A stretch of DNA of 57,168 nucleotides. Source: a virus. The stretch is taken from the IMG/VR virus record IMGVR_UViG_3300021976_000017, positions 1 to 57,168 of that record. One strand, given 5' to 3'. Of this stretch, positions 1 to 7,592 are shown piece after piece; the stretch's first letter is position 1, and each line of letters starts with the position of its first letter. Both the position numbers and the translations under genes were made by a program. Under the pieces are notes generated by a model. The model had not been told where the DNA came from and made no database searches. It worked only from the letters and a program-made list of their open reading frames with translations.

Positions 1-392
1 GTGTCCGGGGTGACGGGGTGGGGGGGTTGCCCCCCTGGGTCCGTTTTTCCCGGTTTGATTCCGCGTGCTTGGAGGGCCTCGCTTCGTGACTTCTCGGCGT
101 GGCAGTTGTGGCATGCGCCTTGCCGGTTGTTGAGGTCGTGGAGGTCGCCGCCTTGGGACAGCGGGGTGATGTGGTCGTCTTCGGTGCTGATGCGGGTGCA
201 GTTGGGTCCGTTGATGCGGCAGTGCGGGTCGCGTGCGAGCACGGTGTCGCGTTCGGTTCGTGATTGGCGTGTGCTGCCGCGTCCCCAGGTGCCTGCTGCT
301 CGCTGCTCTGCTGTGTGCTCGGGGCAGTAGGTCTGGGCTACCACGCGGGTCTGACAGTGGAGGCGTCCGCACTTCTTCGGCGCGCGTGGCAT
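1..392 (-). CDS. HNH endonuclease, C-terminus cut by window edge
   Basis: Phage-type HNH nuclease, 130 codons visible, running off the left edge without a stop. The N-terminus has a zinc-ribbon-like set (C8, C13, C23, H25). The HNH core is visible as EDDHI (71-75), then SQGGDLHDLNN (79-89), then CHNCH (94-98). In tailed phages such enzymes act with terminase at packaging sites and often lie next to terS. Here the terminase genes are at the other edge of the window, which suggests the two ends are close on the real molecule. ATG start at 392; no good alternative. The family is clear; the role in packaging is inference. Confidence 0.88.
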   Translation of the reverse strand, partial: MPRAPKKCGRLHCQTRVVAQTYCPEHTAEQRAAGTWGRGSTRQSRTERDTVLARDPHCRINGPNCTRISTEDDHITPLSQGGDLHDLNNRQGACHNCHAEKSRSEALQARGIKPGKTDPGGQPPHPVTPD

Positions 393-431
393 GACGTTAT
401 GTCAGCCTGCCTGGGAGAGGCTGGGCTTCCA

Positions 432-710
432 CTATGTGGGTAGGTCGGTGCGCAGCAGCGTGTCGTACCACTCGGACGCGAGGCTGTCGCCTGTCTCGTC
501 GAGCGCGGGCAGGCCGTCCTCATCGTCGAGGTACACCTGCATGCGCAGCATTGGTGCGTCGACCACGTCGTACGCGACGGCCATGACGCGTGCTGGGTCG
601 TAGCCGTGGGCTGCGATCAGGTCGCACACGTCGGGCTGCAGGTCGTCGAAGCGCTGCCGGAACACGCCGTCGTTGGCGTCGAGGCACGGATCCGTGATGG
701 TGTCGATCAC
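432..710 (-). CDS. hypothetical protein, 92 aa
   Basis: Unrecognised acidic protein. The GTG start at 710 forms a GTGA overlap with the stop of the upstream gene, which argues for translational coupling and for this start over longer in-frame extensions. No membrane segment or metal motif is visible. It is the last gene before the HNH gene in a small minus-strand operon (1161 down to 432). Confidence 0.7.
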   Translation of the reverse strand: MIDTITDPCLDANDGVFRQRFDDLQPDVCDLIAAHGYDPARVMAVAYDVVDAPMLRMQVYLDDEDGLPALDETGDSLASEWYDTLLRTDLPT

Positions 711-895
711 GGTGATAGCCCGTCGACGCTGTTGTGGACCACTGAGCGGTTGCCGTTGGAGTGGAGCTCGATGCGTGGCCGGCACGGGCAGCCGAGGCCA
801 TGCAGCTGGTGGACGATGGCGTCGCGGGCAGGCCACACGTGGACCTCGCGGTCGACGATCTCGGTGTCGCTCATCCACGCGCCGAGGCCGATCAT
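707..895 (-). CDS. hypothetical protein, 62 aa
   Basis: Short unrecognised protein with a CPC motif near the middle. The start at 895 is an ATGA overlap with the upstream gene; an internal ATG at 874 (MSDTEIVD) is also possible. Overlaps at both ends place it inside a coupled operon. Confidence 0.6.
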   Translation of the reverse strand: MIGLGAWMSDTEIVDREVHVWPARDAIVHQLHGLGCPCRPRIELHSNGNRSVVHNSVDGLSP

Positions 896-1161
896 CCCGG
901 CCCGACCTTCGTGCCGCGGATCTTGCCGCCATGCTCAAGCCTGTAGGCATCAGAGCCGGTGTGCTGGTGGAACACCTCGAAGTGCCACTTGCTGGTGGTG
1001 GAGTCGAGCAGATGCGGGTCGTGGATGAACCGCGCCAGATGGTCGTGCAGCGCCTGCCACGGGTGCGGCGAGCTCGCCCACTTGGCGAGCCCCGGTCCGG
1101 TCACCCAGTAGGCGTGGAGGCGTTCAGCGTCGACCTTGCCCTGAGGTGACTTCGCGACCAC
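892..1161 (-). CDS. hypothetical protein, 89 aa
   Basis: Unrecognised soluble protein rich in His and Trp (for example HPWQALHDHLARFIHDPH). The ATG start at 1161 sits 10 nt downstream of the previous gene. It overlaps the next gene by ATGA. No domain assigned. Confidence 0.65.
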   Translation of the reverse strand: MVAKSPQGKVDAERLHAYWVTGPGLAKWASSPHPWQALHDHLARFIHDPHLLDSTTSKWHFEVFHQHTGSDAYRLEHGGKIRGTKVGPG

Positions 1162-1171
1162 GGACGCTCAC

Positions 1172-1465
1172 CTAGCCGGCGGCTTGCTCTTCAGCTGCCG
1201 GCGGTACGACGCCACCGAAGTGGCCAGTGATCTGGATGACGTCGCCTGGCTTCAGCGCTGTCGCGTCCTCGTCGAGCACCAGCTTCACCTCGACCGAGCG
1301 GATCTTGCCCTCGGTGTTGCTGACGACGCACGAGTATGTGAACTCGCTGTCCGGGTTCTGGCCGGGCGGCTTCCACGTCTCGTCGGCGTTGGCGACGGCG
1401 AGCACGTCGATCGGCGAGGGTCCGTCGCTGACGTCCTGCACGGTGGCACGGGCGGTCCAGGTCAT
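1172..1465 (-). CDS. hypothetical protein, possibly OB-like beta protein, 97 aa
   Basis: Begins MTWTARATVQDV with an SD (GGAGAG) upstream of 1465. The composition suggests a small beta-barrel; the segment LKPGDVIQITGHFGG resembles the last strand of an OB fold. A nucleic-acid role is a guess. It is the first gene of the small minus-strand operon, back to back with the plus-strand recombinase gene at 1587. Confidence 0.65.
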   Translation of the reverse strand: MTWTARATVQDVSDGPSPIDVLAVANADETWKPPGQNPDSEFTYSCVVSNTEGKIRSVEVKLVLDEDATALKPGDVIQITGHFGGVVPPAAEEQAAG

Positions 1466-1574
1466 TGGCTCGCTCTCCTCGTATCTGGTGTCTCGAAAAC
1501 GGTCCGGTCGTACACGTAGCGGTCAGTGACGACGACGTGTGCACTAGCCGCGTGCGAGTGTCGCTGAACCCGCG

Positions 1575-1582
1575 TACGTTAC
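1575..1582 (+). promoter_or_regulatory. TACGTTAC octamer upstream of resolvase gene
   Basis: The octamer TACGTTAC followed by GGG-rich sequence lies just upstream of the recombinase start. Its reverse complement occurs after the gene (2182-2189), also flanked by a G/C run. The pair could be a -10 element, an operator for a shared regulator, or recombination subsites. Confidence 0.3.
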
Positions 1583-1586
1583 TGGG

Positions 1587-2153
1587 ATGGGAACGAAGCT
1601 GGGATATGCCAGGGTCAGCACCCGCGAGCAGGAACTCGGCCTGCAGCTCGACGCGCTCACCCGAGACGGCGTCGCGGCCGACGACATCTACACCGACCAA
1701 GCCAGCGGCAGCCTCGCCACACGGCCAGGGCTCGACGCTGTAACGGCCCGCCTAGCTGACGGTGACGTGCTCGTGGTGTGGAAGCTGGACCGGCTCGGCC
1801 GATCCCTCCAGCACCTCGTGACGGCCGTGAAGGAGCTAGGCGACCGAGGCGTCGGGTTCCGCTCCCTCACCGAGTCCATCGACACCACCAACGGCGCCGG
1901 CCGGTTCATGTTCCACGTGTTCGCTGCGCTCGCCGAGTTCGAGCGGGACATCATCATCGAACGCACGAACGCCGGGCTGGCGACTGCGCGGGCGCAGGGC
2001 CGCCGTGGTGGCCGGCCGCCGGCGTTGACCGAGCAGGCGACCACAGAGGCGCACCGCATGATCGACGCTGGCACGTCCGTCGCCGAGACCGCGAGGATCC
2101 TGCGCGTCTCCCGCGCGAGCATCTACCGCGCGTTCAATCGAGAGGCCGTCTGA
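1587..2153 (+). CDS. serine recombinase, resolvase/invertase family
   Basis: 188 aa small serine recombinase. The N-terminal catalytic domain begins GYARVSTREQ with nucleophile S11, followed by the usual VVWKLDRLGR segment (active-site Arg residues) and AEFERDIIIERTNAG. The C-terminus is a Hin-like helix-turn-helix (AETARILRVSRASIYR). This size fits resolvases or invertases, not large phage serine integrases. The phage already has a tyrosine integrase, so a role in multimer resolution or inversion of a segment is more likely. ATG at 1587 has no SD; a TACGTT hexamer lies 6 nt upstream, so the mRNA may be leaderless. Confidence 0.93.
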   Translation: MGTKLGYARVSTREQELGLQLDALTRDGVAADDIYTDQASGSLATRPGLDAVTARLADGDVLVVWKLDRLGRSLQHLVTAVKELGDRGVGFRSLTESIDTTNGAGRFMFHVFAALAEFERDIIIERTNAGLATARAQGRRGGRPPALTEQATTEAHRMIDAGTSVAETARILRVSRASIYRAFNREAV

Positions 2154-2159
2154 AACGTA

Positions 2160-2188
2160 TTGACGCTATCCAGCCGCCCGGGTAACGT
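2160..2188 (+). promoter_or_regulatory. sigma70-like promoter, leaderless
   Basis: TTGACG at 2160-2165 and TAACGT at 2183-2188 with an exact 17-bp spacer. The ATG at 2196 lies 7 nt after the -10 box, so transcription probably starts at the A of the start codon and the mRNA is leaderless, which is common in actinobacteria. Confidence 0.6.
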
Positions 2189-2195
2189 ATTGCGT

Positions 2196-2531
2196 ATGAC
2201 GCAGACAGCAGCAGTCGAAGCCATCCAGCGAGTCGACCCCCAGTGGGGCGAGGACTACTGCAACGGCCAGGTCGCCTACGTGGTCCCCGGATCGGGCACC
2301 TACGTGTGGATGTACCGCAAGGGCCAGAAGGTCCGCTTCTACGACACGAACGCCGTCCAGGTCGGTCCGGAGCACGCGAACGTCATGCCCGCGCTGTGCT
2401 GGGCAGCTGGTCAGGCATGGATCGACCCGTTCAACGTCAACCTGTCGCTCGCCTGCACCACCGAGGTCCGCAGCGGGGTGGCCGCCCGGCGTCAGGCCGC
2501 CCTGCTCAAGCAGGAGCGCGGCGTTGCCTAG
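2196..2531 (+). CDS. hypothetical protein, 111 aa
   Basis: Unrecognised soluble protein beginning MTQTAAVEAIQRVDP. It contains YVVPGSGTYVWMYRKGQKVRFYD and several aromatic residues. The start at ATG 2196 is chosen because a well-spaced promoter ends 7 nt upstream; the longer in-frame ATG at 2160 lies inside that promoter. The stop overlaps the TTG start of the next gene, so these plus-strand genes form an operon. Confidence 0.7.
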   Translation: MTQTAAVEAIQRVDPQWGEDYCNGQVAYVVPGSGTYVWMYRKGQKVRFYDTNAVQVGPEHANVMPALCWAAGQAWIDPFNVNLSLACTTEVRSGVAARRQAALLKQERGVA

Positions 2532-2691
2532 GCCAAACCGGGACCGGGTGATGGTCAGCTTCTACATCAGCCGAGCAGGGAAGGCCGCCGTCGAGGAGAT
2601 GGCGGCCGAGCGGGGCCAGTCCAAGGCCGACACGTACCGGGAGCTGCTCAGGATCGGGCTGCAGTACTCGCAGCAGAAGGGACGGTCGTGA
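2524..2691 (+). CDS. ribbon-helix-helix DNA-binding protein, 55 aa
   Basis: Small RHH-type protein. The segment RVMVSFYISRAGKAAVEEM gives the beta strand and first helix, and QSKADTYRELLRIGLQ the second helix. The TTG start at 2524 is preferred because AGGAG lies 7 nt upstream; ATG at 2551 would give 46 aa. RHH dimers usually bind operators, so this may control the neighbouring genes or the recombinase. Confidence 0.7.
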   Translation: MPRPNRDRVMVSFYISRAGKAAVEEMAAERGQSKADTYRELLRIGLQYSQQKGRS

Positions 2692-2840
2692 TGGGGTTCT
2701 TCGTCCGCCGGCCGCGCCTACTGCGTCGGCCCCGGCTCATCCCCCGCAGCGTCCGCATCGGACCGCTCCGAGTGTCCCGCCGGCGCATCACCCTGAGCGC
2801 TGGCCCTGTCGGTTACAGCGAGCCGAGGAAGCGCCACTAA
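2691..2840 (+). CDS. short basic DUF4236-like peptide, 49 aa
   Basis: Arg-rich peptide beginning MGFFVRRPRLL and containing RIGPLRVSRRRITLSAGPVG, which resembles the core of DUF4236 proteins (a Gly/Ser-rich strand pair after a basic segment). TGATG overlap with the previous gene. The resemblance is by eye only. Confidence 0.5.
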   Translation: MGFFVRRPRLLRRPRLIPRSVRIGPLRVSRRRITLSAGPVGYSEPRKRH

Positions 2841-2851
2841 CCTTGATCGTC

Positions 2852-2875
2852 GCCCGGGCTCGTGTCGAGCCGGGC
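2852..2875. terminator. bidirectional hairpin terminator
   Basis: GCCCGGGCTCG, loop TGT, CGAGCCGGGC: a 10-bp GC-rich stem with one bulged G. It lies between convergent genes ending at 2840 (plus) and 2886 (minus), as expected for a shared terminator. Confidence 0.6.
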
Positions 2876-2885
2876 CCGGGGTCCA

Positions 2886-3110
2886 TTACGCGGTGCGCGC
2901 CTTGCCGAGCGCACGGTTGCGGGTGTCACGGGCCGCACGTAGAACGTCGATCCGCTTGTACAGCGGCCGGTCGTGGTCATCCAGGCCGGCTGGCTCCAGC
3001 CAGCCTCGCTTCTTCCACATGCTGATCGTGGACCGGCCGACACCGCACATGTCGGCTGCATCGGCGGTGCTCACGAGGTCGTCTAGCGCCTCAGGGACCA
3101 GTTGATCCAC
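2886..3110 (-). CDS. MerR/excisionase-like helix-turn-helix protein, 74 aa
   Basis: Winged-helix DNA-binding protein: STADAADMCGVGRSTISMW is a helix-turn-helix and the wing follows at GWLEPAGLDDHDRPLYKR. The GTG start at 3110 has SD AGGAGG 5 nt upstream; upstream in-frame codons would read through that SD. It is a single-gene unit between two hairpin terminators. It could be an excisionase or a small regulator. Confidence 0.75.
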   Translation of the reverse strand: MDQLVPEALDDLVSTADAADMCGVGRSTISMWKKRGWLEPAGLDDHDRPLYKRIDVLRAARDTRNRALGKARTA

Positions 3111-3141
3111 GTGCACCTCCTGAGCCTTGCGCCTCCATGCG

Positions 3142-3176
3142 AGAGCCCCGACCAGAACGAGGCTGGTCGGGGCTCT
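3142..3176 (-). terminator. 13-bp stem terminator after early operon
   Basis: AGAGCCCCGACCA and its exact complement TGGTCGGGGCTCT separated by 9 nt. It is just downstream of the minus-strand gene that ends at 3206, so it probably ends the long early transcript. Confidence 0.7.
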
Positions 3177-3205
3177 GTGGCGCACTTCGCCTATTGGCAG
3201 AATGA

Positions 3206-3889
3206 TCACACTGTGACGGCGTCACTCGCAACAATCGACGCGTTCCGCGTGTCGTACGCGGTGATCAGTTCGTCGATGACGAGTCGGGTCAGGAACGGGT
3301 AGTGCTCCTCTCTGATGACCGTTGCGCAGTGACCGCATTCGATGCGTCCTGTTGTCCGTAGCAGCGCGGCGGTGTCGCAGTTCGGGCACGGGGTTGGGAG
3401 CCGCTGCGTGAACCGGGTCTGGCCGAGGGCGCGGCGCACCTGGGCGTGTAGATCGACCAGTTCGATCGCGGTGTCGCGGGCCGCGCTGTACGTGCAGAGC
3501 TGGTTCATGTGGTTGGTCAGGTAGTGGTGGGATCGGGCGATGAGGTGGGTCTCGACGGCGCGTAGGTGCAGCGGTGGCGGGTGACCGAGTTCTTCGCGGA
3601 GCCCGTCCTCCACCCAGTTCAGGTGGTAGGCGATCAGCGACGCCGTGTCGGATGCCCATTCGGCGGGGTGGCCGAAGGAGCGTGCACGGGTGGCGGCCAG
3701 TTTGCTGTTGCCGCTGGTCCGGGCCGGTGCTGGTAGGGCCGTCTTGACGGTGGCGTAGTCCATTATGAGCCAGTCGAATAGCCGGCGGTAGCGGCGGCGG
3801 CACGCGTCGCAGACACCGTCACCAGTGAGCTCGGGTTGGTCGTGGCCGTCGTCGCATCCCGGGTAGAGGCACGGGCTGACCAGGCTCAT
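3206..3889 (-). CDS. zinc-ribbon protein of unknown function, 227 aa
   Basis: Two Cys clusters: CLYPGC with CDAC near the N-terminus and CPNC with CGHC near the C-terminus (rubredoxin-like knuckle). The middle is helical and His-rich. Start at 3889 is chosen for the ATGA overlap with the upstream gene; an ATG at 3901 is an alternative. Last gene of the long early operon, next to a membrane protein and a HerA-like ATPase, which may be partners. Confidence 0.7.
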   Translation of the reverse strand: MSLVSPCLYPGCDDGHDQPELTGDGVCDACRRRYRRLFDWLIMDYATVKTALPAPARTSGNSKLAATRARSFGHPAEWASDTASLIAYHLNWVEDGLREELGHPPPLHLRAVETHLIARSHHYLTNHMNQLCTYSAARDTAIELVDLHAQVRRALGQTRFTQRLPTPCPNCDTAALLRTTGRIECGHCATVIREEHYPFLTRLVIDELITAYDTRNASIVASDAVTV

Positions 3890-4215
3890 TTGAGTCGCCA
3901 TATCTGCCGCTCGTGCTGCTGCCGCTCGTATTCGCGGGCGAAGCGGCGGGCCAGCTCCCATTTCCGCCACCACGACCGAGCCGCGAGCATCGCAAAGCCA
4001 CCGGCGATGTAGTTGCTGATCCGCCACCACAGGGAGTCCTGGATCGTTGTCCCGCCCCAGAACATGGCGGCTGCGAGCAGGCCGTCGGCTAGGCAGCGGG
4101 CCCGGAAGCGGGCCACGCCGTCGGGGATGTTCCACAGCCAGCCGTGGATGGCGAAGCCCCCGGCGGCAGCTGCCAGCAGCAGGAAGATCAGCGCGTCGAT
4201 CTGCGTGAGGGTCAT
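3886..4215 (-). CDS. small membrane protein next to HerA-like ATPase, 109 aa
   Basis: Membrane segments at about residues 8-28 and 60-82, with a further weakly hydrophobic stretch at 43-56. A basic cytoplasmic tail follows (WWRKWELARRFAREYERQQ). It overlaps both neighbours by ATGA, so it is made together with the ATPase upstream and the zinc-ribbon protein downstream. It may anchor the ATPase to the membrane; no family recognised. Confidence 0.7.
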   Translation of the reverse strand: MTLTQIDALIFLLLAAAAGGFAIHGWLWNIPDGVARFRARCLADGLLAAAMFWGGTTIQDSLWWRISNYIAGGFAMLAARSWWRKWELARRFAREYERQQHERQIWRLK

Positions 4216-5978
4216 AGCTGCGCTCCATGCATCAGGATCTCCGTGGCGACGATCAGGCCGGCCACGCGGTCGGCGAGGCCGTTGCGGACTAGGTCAGACA
4301 GGTACGTCGAGAACGTGCCGCCGGTGACGGAGATGCCAGCAGCCTCGCCGAGCTCGTCCTTCGTCAGCCCGCCCGGGTGTGCGGCGATGAGGGCGTCGAG
4401 CATCGTCGCCGCGCCAGACCGGAGGATCGTGCGGTAGTGGTCCTGCAGCTCGGCGGCGGTCATCGGCTCCGGTGCGCCGCCGAGGTAGTCGAACCCGGCC
4501 TGGGTGAGCGTGTAGCCGGCAGGGCCCTCGTCGATCAGGCCGGCGCGGCGGATGTCCGACAGGTACGTCGACCAGGTGCCTCCGCCGGTCTTCAGCTTCG
4601 CGACGGTCCCCCACTGCGACTTCGTGATCCGCAGCGGCGCCATCCGGCCGAGCGCTTCCACCATGCGCCGCGCGCCGCTACGTAGCTCGGTTGAGCGGCC
4701 GGCAGGGTCGTCCGGGCGCATCTCCGGACGTTCCCCTGCCGGCCTTCTCGGTGTGGCGGTACCCGACGGTGCGAGCCGTGCACCGTGGTCAGGCCTGACG
4801 CTCGGCGTGGCTGCGCTGCTGCCTCGCTGGCTCGGCGGACCCTGCTTAGCCGCCGCGGGTAGCTCCGTGGCGTTCCATCTGGCGAGCTGTTCAAGCATGT
4901 CACGGGAGACGCCGGTGATGTCCTCGCCGTACTTGCGGAGGTCGGTGAGCGCGGTCTCCAGCCGCCCAGCCAGTTCGTCGGCGAGGACGGGCACCTCGAC
5001 GATCTGGACTTCGGGTTTGATGTCGCCGAGCTGCTTCTCCAGGTCGCGGATCCGGGCCCGCAGCGCGCGCGGGTCGTCAGCCTTGGCGCGTTCGACGGTG
5101 TCGGCGATCCGCTGCCCCAACGCAGCCAGGTCGACCTCGGCGCGGCCGCGGGGCGCGGCGAGCGCCTGCCCCGGTTTCGGGGTGGCGTGCGAGTCGAACG
5201 TGCGGATCCGGCGCACCGTGGTGCGTTTCAGGAGGCGCAGCAGCGCCGGCGACCACACCCACGCTTCGCCGACCTGCAGCGACGGCAGCGACCCAATGAC
5301 CTCACCGACGGAGGTGCCCTCGTCGACGTTGACCGACACCCAGTCCTGGATCGCCTTGATGGAGCGGGGACCGGTCATGCCGAGCAGGAACAGCGTCTCG
5401 CAGAGGTCCAGGACGGACTTCGCGACCTCCTGCGGCCGCTGCGTCACCAGCGTGATGCCGAGGCCTCGTTGCCGGCCGCGTTTGGCGATGTCCTCCATCG
5501 CGCCGAGCAGCCGGGCTGTGTCGGCTGAAGCCCGTTGCGGGACCAGCACGTCGGCTTCGTCGACGAGGACGTGCAGTGCCTCACGGTTGCGACGGTAGAG
5601 CCGTTCAGCGAACGTCGTGGTGAACGACCGGGCCTTCGTCTTGGACATCAGGCTCATGTCGAGGATGCAGGCGACCCGCTCGTCGACGATCAGGTCGGCG
5701 ACCAGTTCGCCGGCGGTCGGCTCGAGGGGGACGTCGGCGTGGTCGCCGCCGAACACGACGAACGGCAGGCCGGGGCCTTTCCCGTCGGCTGAGGACCGTA
5801 GCCCCCACCAGTCGCCTTTGACGTCGAGGACGACGACGGGCAGGCCGGCTGCGTACATCTCCTCGACTAGGACGTGCGCTGTGGATGATTTGCCTTTGCC
5901 GCGGTTCGCGAGGATCGCGAACGTCTCGGTGACGGCGTCGTTCGGCAGGTCCAGGTCAGGTGAGATGTGGAGGCTCAC
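4212..5978 (-). CDS. HerA/FtsK-superfamily ATPase with two C-terminal winged helices
   Basis: 588 aa. Walker A at 25-32 (NRGKGKSS), Walker B at 137-141 (VLVDE), followed by TLVTQRPQEVAKS, typical of HerA-like hexameric DNA pumps. A coiled region (about 290-360) and a Pro/Arg-rich linker come next. The C-terminus carries two similar winged-helix units, each with a GGTxSTYLSD motif (about 472 and 555), suggesting internal duplication and DNA binding. It has no membrane segment of its own; a membrane protein is encoded immediately downstream. Role in DNA transfer, segregation or replication is inference. Confidence 0.85.
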   Translation of the reverse strand: MSLHISPDLDLPNDAVTETFAILANRGKGKSSTAHVLVEEMYAAGLPVVVLDVKGDWWGLRSSADGKGPGLPFVVFGGDHADVPLEPTAGELVADLIVDERVACILDMSLMSKTKARSFTTTFAERLYRRNREALHVLVDEADVLVPQRASADTARLLGAMEDIAKRGRQRGLGITLVTQRPQEVAKSVLDLCETLFLLGMTGPRSIKAIQDWVSVNVDEGTSVGEVIGSLPSLQVGEAWVWSPALLRLLKRTTVRRIRTFDSHATPKPGQALAAPRGRAEVDLAALGQRIADTVERAKADDPRALRARIRDLEKQLGDIKPEVQIVEVPVLADELAGRLETALTDLRKYGEDITGVSRDMLEQLARWNATELPAAAKQGPPSQRGSSAATPSVRPDHGARLAPSGTATPRRPAGERPEMRPDDPAGRSTELRSGARRMVEALGRMAPLRITKSQWGTVAKLKTGGGTWSTYLSDIRRAGLIDEGPAGYTLTQAGFDYLGGAPEPMTAAELQDHYRTILRSGAATMLDALIAAHPGGLTKDELGEAAGISVTGGTFSTYLSDLVRNGLADRVAGLIVATEILMHGAQL

Positions 5979-6304
5979 GGGGTCTCCTCTGGTCCAACCA
6001 CGGGGTCAGATGGCTTGCCGATCCGGACGTTGAACGTGTCGTCTCGGCCGTCCATGTACACGTCCAGCGACAGGCCGTACGCGTCGGACTGATCGAGGTA
6101 GGTCAGCGCGACGGCGCCGCCGGCCTTCTGCACCAGTGCGGCGATGAGCCAGCGGCGACGGTCCAACTCCCGCTGCTGATCACCCAGCAACCGTGTCAGC
6201 CGGTCGTTGTCGTGCTTGACCGCGCTGTAGCGGCGTTGGAAGTCGCATGGCTGGTGACCGAACCGCGATAGCCCGATCGTCCGGTCGTAGTTGATCTCAG
6301 CCAT
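5975..6304 (-). CDS. hypothetical protein, 109 aa
   Basis: Begins MAEINYDRTIGLSRFG. A helical middle (HDNDRLTRLLGDQQRELDRRR) looks like a short coiled coil, followed by a beta-rich end. SD GAGGAG upstream of 6304 lies inside the C-terminal codons of the upstream gene. The C-terminus reads VGPEETP, one of a series of similar gene ends in this region. Confidence 0.7.
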   Translation of the reverse strand: MAEINYDRTIGLSRFGHQPCDFQRRYSAVKHDNDRLTRLLGDQQRELDRRRWLIAALVQKAGGAVALTYLDQSDAYGLSLDVYMDGRDDTFNVRIGKPSDPVVGPEETP

Positions 6305-6563
6305 GCTGGGTCTCCTCTGGTTGGACCGCCGGATCAGCCTCTTCGCGGTAGTCGAATTCCTCCCATGTCGACGGCATATCCGAGTCGACAGCGGTGTCCA
6401 CGGCGAGGCTCTCGACGAAGCGGCCCAGCCGTGCAGCCTCAACCGTCGTCATGTCCTCAGGCAGCAGCAGCGGGACGACGACACCGGGGCGCACCGGGAA
6501 GGGGTACTCGACCATCCCCTCGGGGGTGTGCCTGCCGTTGAATCTCGTGATCAAGTCACGCAT
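6297..6563 (-). CDS. hypothetical protein, 88 aa
   Basis: Acidic small protein. The C-terminus QPEETQHG encodes the SD for the next gene, the same arrangement as its neighbours. No domain recognised. Confidence 0.65.
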   Translation of the reverse strand: MRDLITRFNGRHTPEGMVEYPFPVRPGVVVPLLLPEDMTTVEAARLGRFVESLAVDTAVDSDMPSTWEEFDYREEADPAVQPEETQHG

Positions 6564-6945
6564 GGTCCGGCTCCTCTGGTTGGACCGGGGCAGCCAGGGC
6601 AGCGCGGAAGTTCAGCCACAGCCAGTCAGCGTCGCCCCGGTACTTCGACGTGCGGCACGCGACCACGACCCGCTGAGCCTTGTCCAGCCGCCCACGCGCG
6701 TCCTGCGCCTCGTGGACGGCTACAGCCAAGTCGCCTTCTGTGCGCTCCAACTCAGCCTTAGCAGCTGCGACGCGGTGTTCAGCGTTGACGATCTCGTCGA
6801 GTGTGGCGACCGGCTCTAGGCCGCAATGCGGCTCGTGCTGGCCTTCCGGCCCGGTGGCGCAGGTGCAGGCTTCGACCTTCCCGCACAGCCACTCACCGAA
6901 CAGCATGAACCGCTCCGGGTCGATCTCGTCTAGCCGTTCAGCCAT
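6556..6945 (-). CDS. coiled-coil protein with Cys/His motif, 129 aa
   Basis: Start MAERLDEIDPERF at 6945 with SD AGGGGGA inside the end of the upstream gene. CTCATGPEGQHEPHC at about 25-40 could bind a metal. A predicted coiled coil follows (about 50-95). C-terminus QPEEPDHA matches the repeated gene-end pattern. Confidence 0.7.
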   Translation of the reverse strand: MAERLDEIDPERFMLFGEWLCGKVEACTCATGPEGQHEPHCGLEPVATLDEIVNAEHRVAAAKAELERTEGDLAVAVHEAQDARGRLDKAQRVVVACRTSKYRGDADWLWLNFRAALAAPVQPEEPDHA

Positions 6946-7189
6946 CTGCCTGTCCCCCTTGCTGCTCCGGGGCAGCGACGATCTTGCAAGGCGTCGAACT
7001 GGGATACCGCTCGTTGTGGTACCAACCCTTCGACCACAGTTGGACGTTCGTCTGTAGGTGCGGCTCCGAACCCCAGTTGCCGTGCTCAACCATGCTGAGA
7101 CGCCCGGTGTAGGTCGCGCCCCCGACGGTGAACGTGATCGTCGAGAGCAGGTCACCGGATGTCAGGCTGCCGAGCGTGCGTTCAGCCAT
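6938..7189 (-). CDS. hypothetical beta-rich protein, 83 aa
   Basis: Begins MAERTLGSLTSGDLL and looks like a small beta protein (ITFTVGGATYTGRLSMVEHG). SD AGGGGGA is in the upstream coding end. C-terminus EQQGGQADG is closely similar to the end of the upstream gene (EQQGGPGDG), although the rest of the two proteins is unrelated. Confidence 0.65.
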   Translation of the reverse strand: MAERTLGSLTSGDLLSTITFTVGGATYTGRLSMVEHGNWGSEPHLQTNVQLWSKGWYHNERYPSSTPCKIVAAPEQQGGQADG

Positions 7190-7592
7190 CCCCCGGTCCC
7201 CCTTGCTGCTCTCCAACCCCAGCCCAGCGGCGAAGCGCAAGCCTGTTGATCAGCACATGGATTGAGTTGTCGCAGATGATCAGGAGCCACACAGCCATCC
7301 AGTCCGGCTTATCGCTGCCGTACCCGGTCGCAGTGTGGCCCGGCCGCCACGCCTTCGGCGCGGCCTGGTTCTTCGCCCAGCAGACGTGCTTAGCGAGCCG
7401 CCACCGGTCGATCACGAAATGAGTCCCGCCGATCACCGCAAGAGCCCGCAGCGAACGGGTACGGGGCAGGAAGCACGCCGCGTAGCTGACCGCATGCAAC
7501 GCAGCCGGCAGGTGCCGCTTCGTCTTCTCAGCCGCCATCCAATCGCTTTGAAATACGTAATCCCCGAATGCGTGCGCGAGTAGTTCGCTCAT
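7182..7592 (-). CDS. DUF3307-like membrane-associated protein, 136 aa
   Basis: MSELLAHAFGDYVFQSDWMA, then LHAVSYAACFLP, then GGTHFVIDRWRLAKHVCW, match the pattern of DUF3307 proteins found in actinobacterial phages and plasmids (two to three hydrophobic helices with conserved H/D). Function unknown. ATGA overlap fixes the start at 7592. Confidence 0.75.
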   Translation of the reverse strand: MSELLAHAFGDYVFQSDWMAAEKTKRHLPAALHAVSYAACFLPRTRSLRALAVIGGTHFVIDRWRLAKHVCWAKNQAAPKAWRPGHTATGYGSDKPDWMAVWLLIICDNSIHVLINRLALRRWAGVGEQQGGPGDG

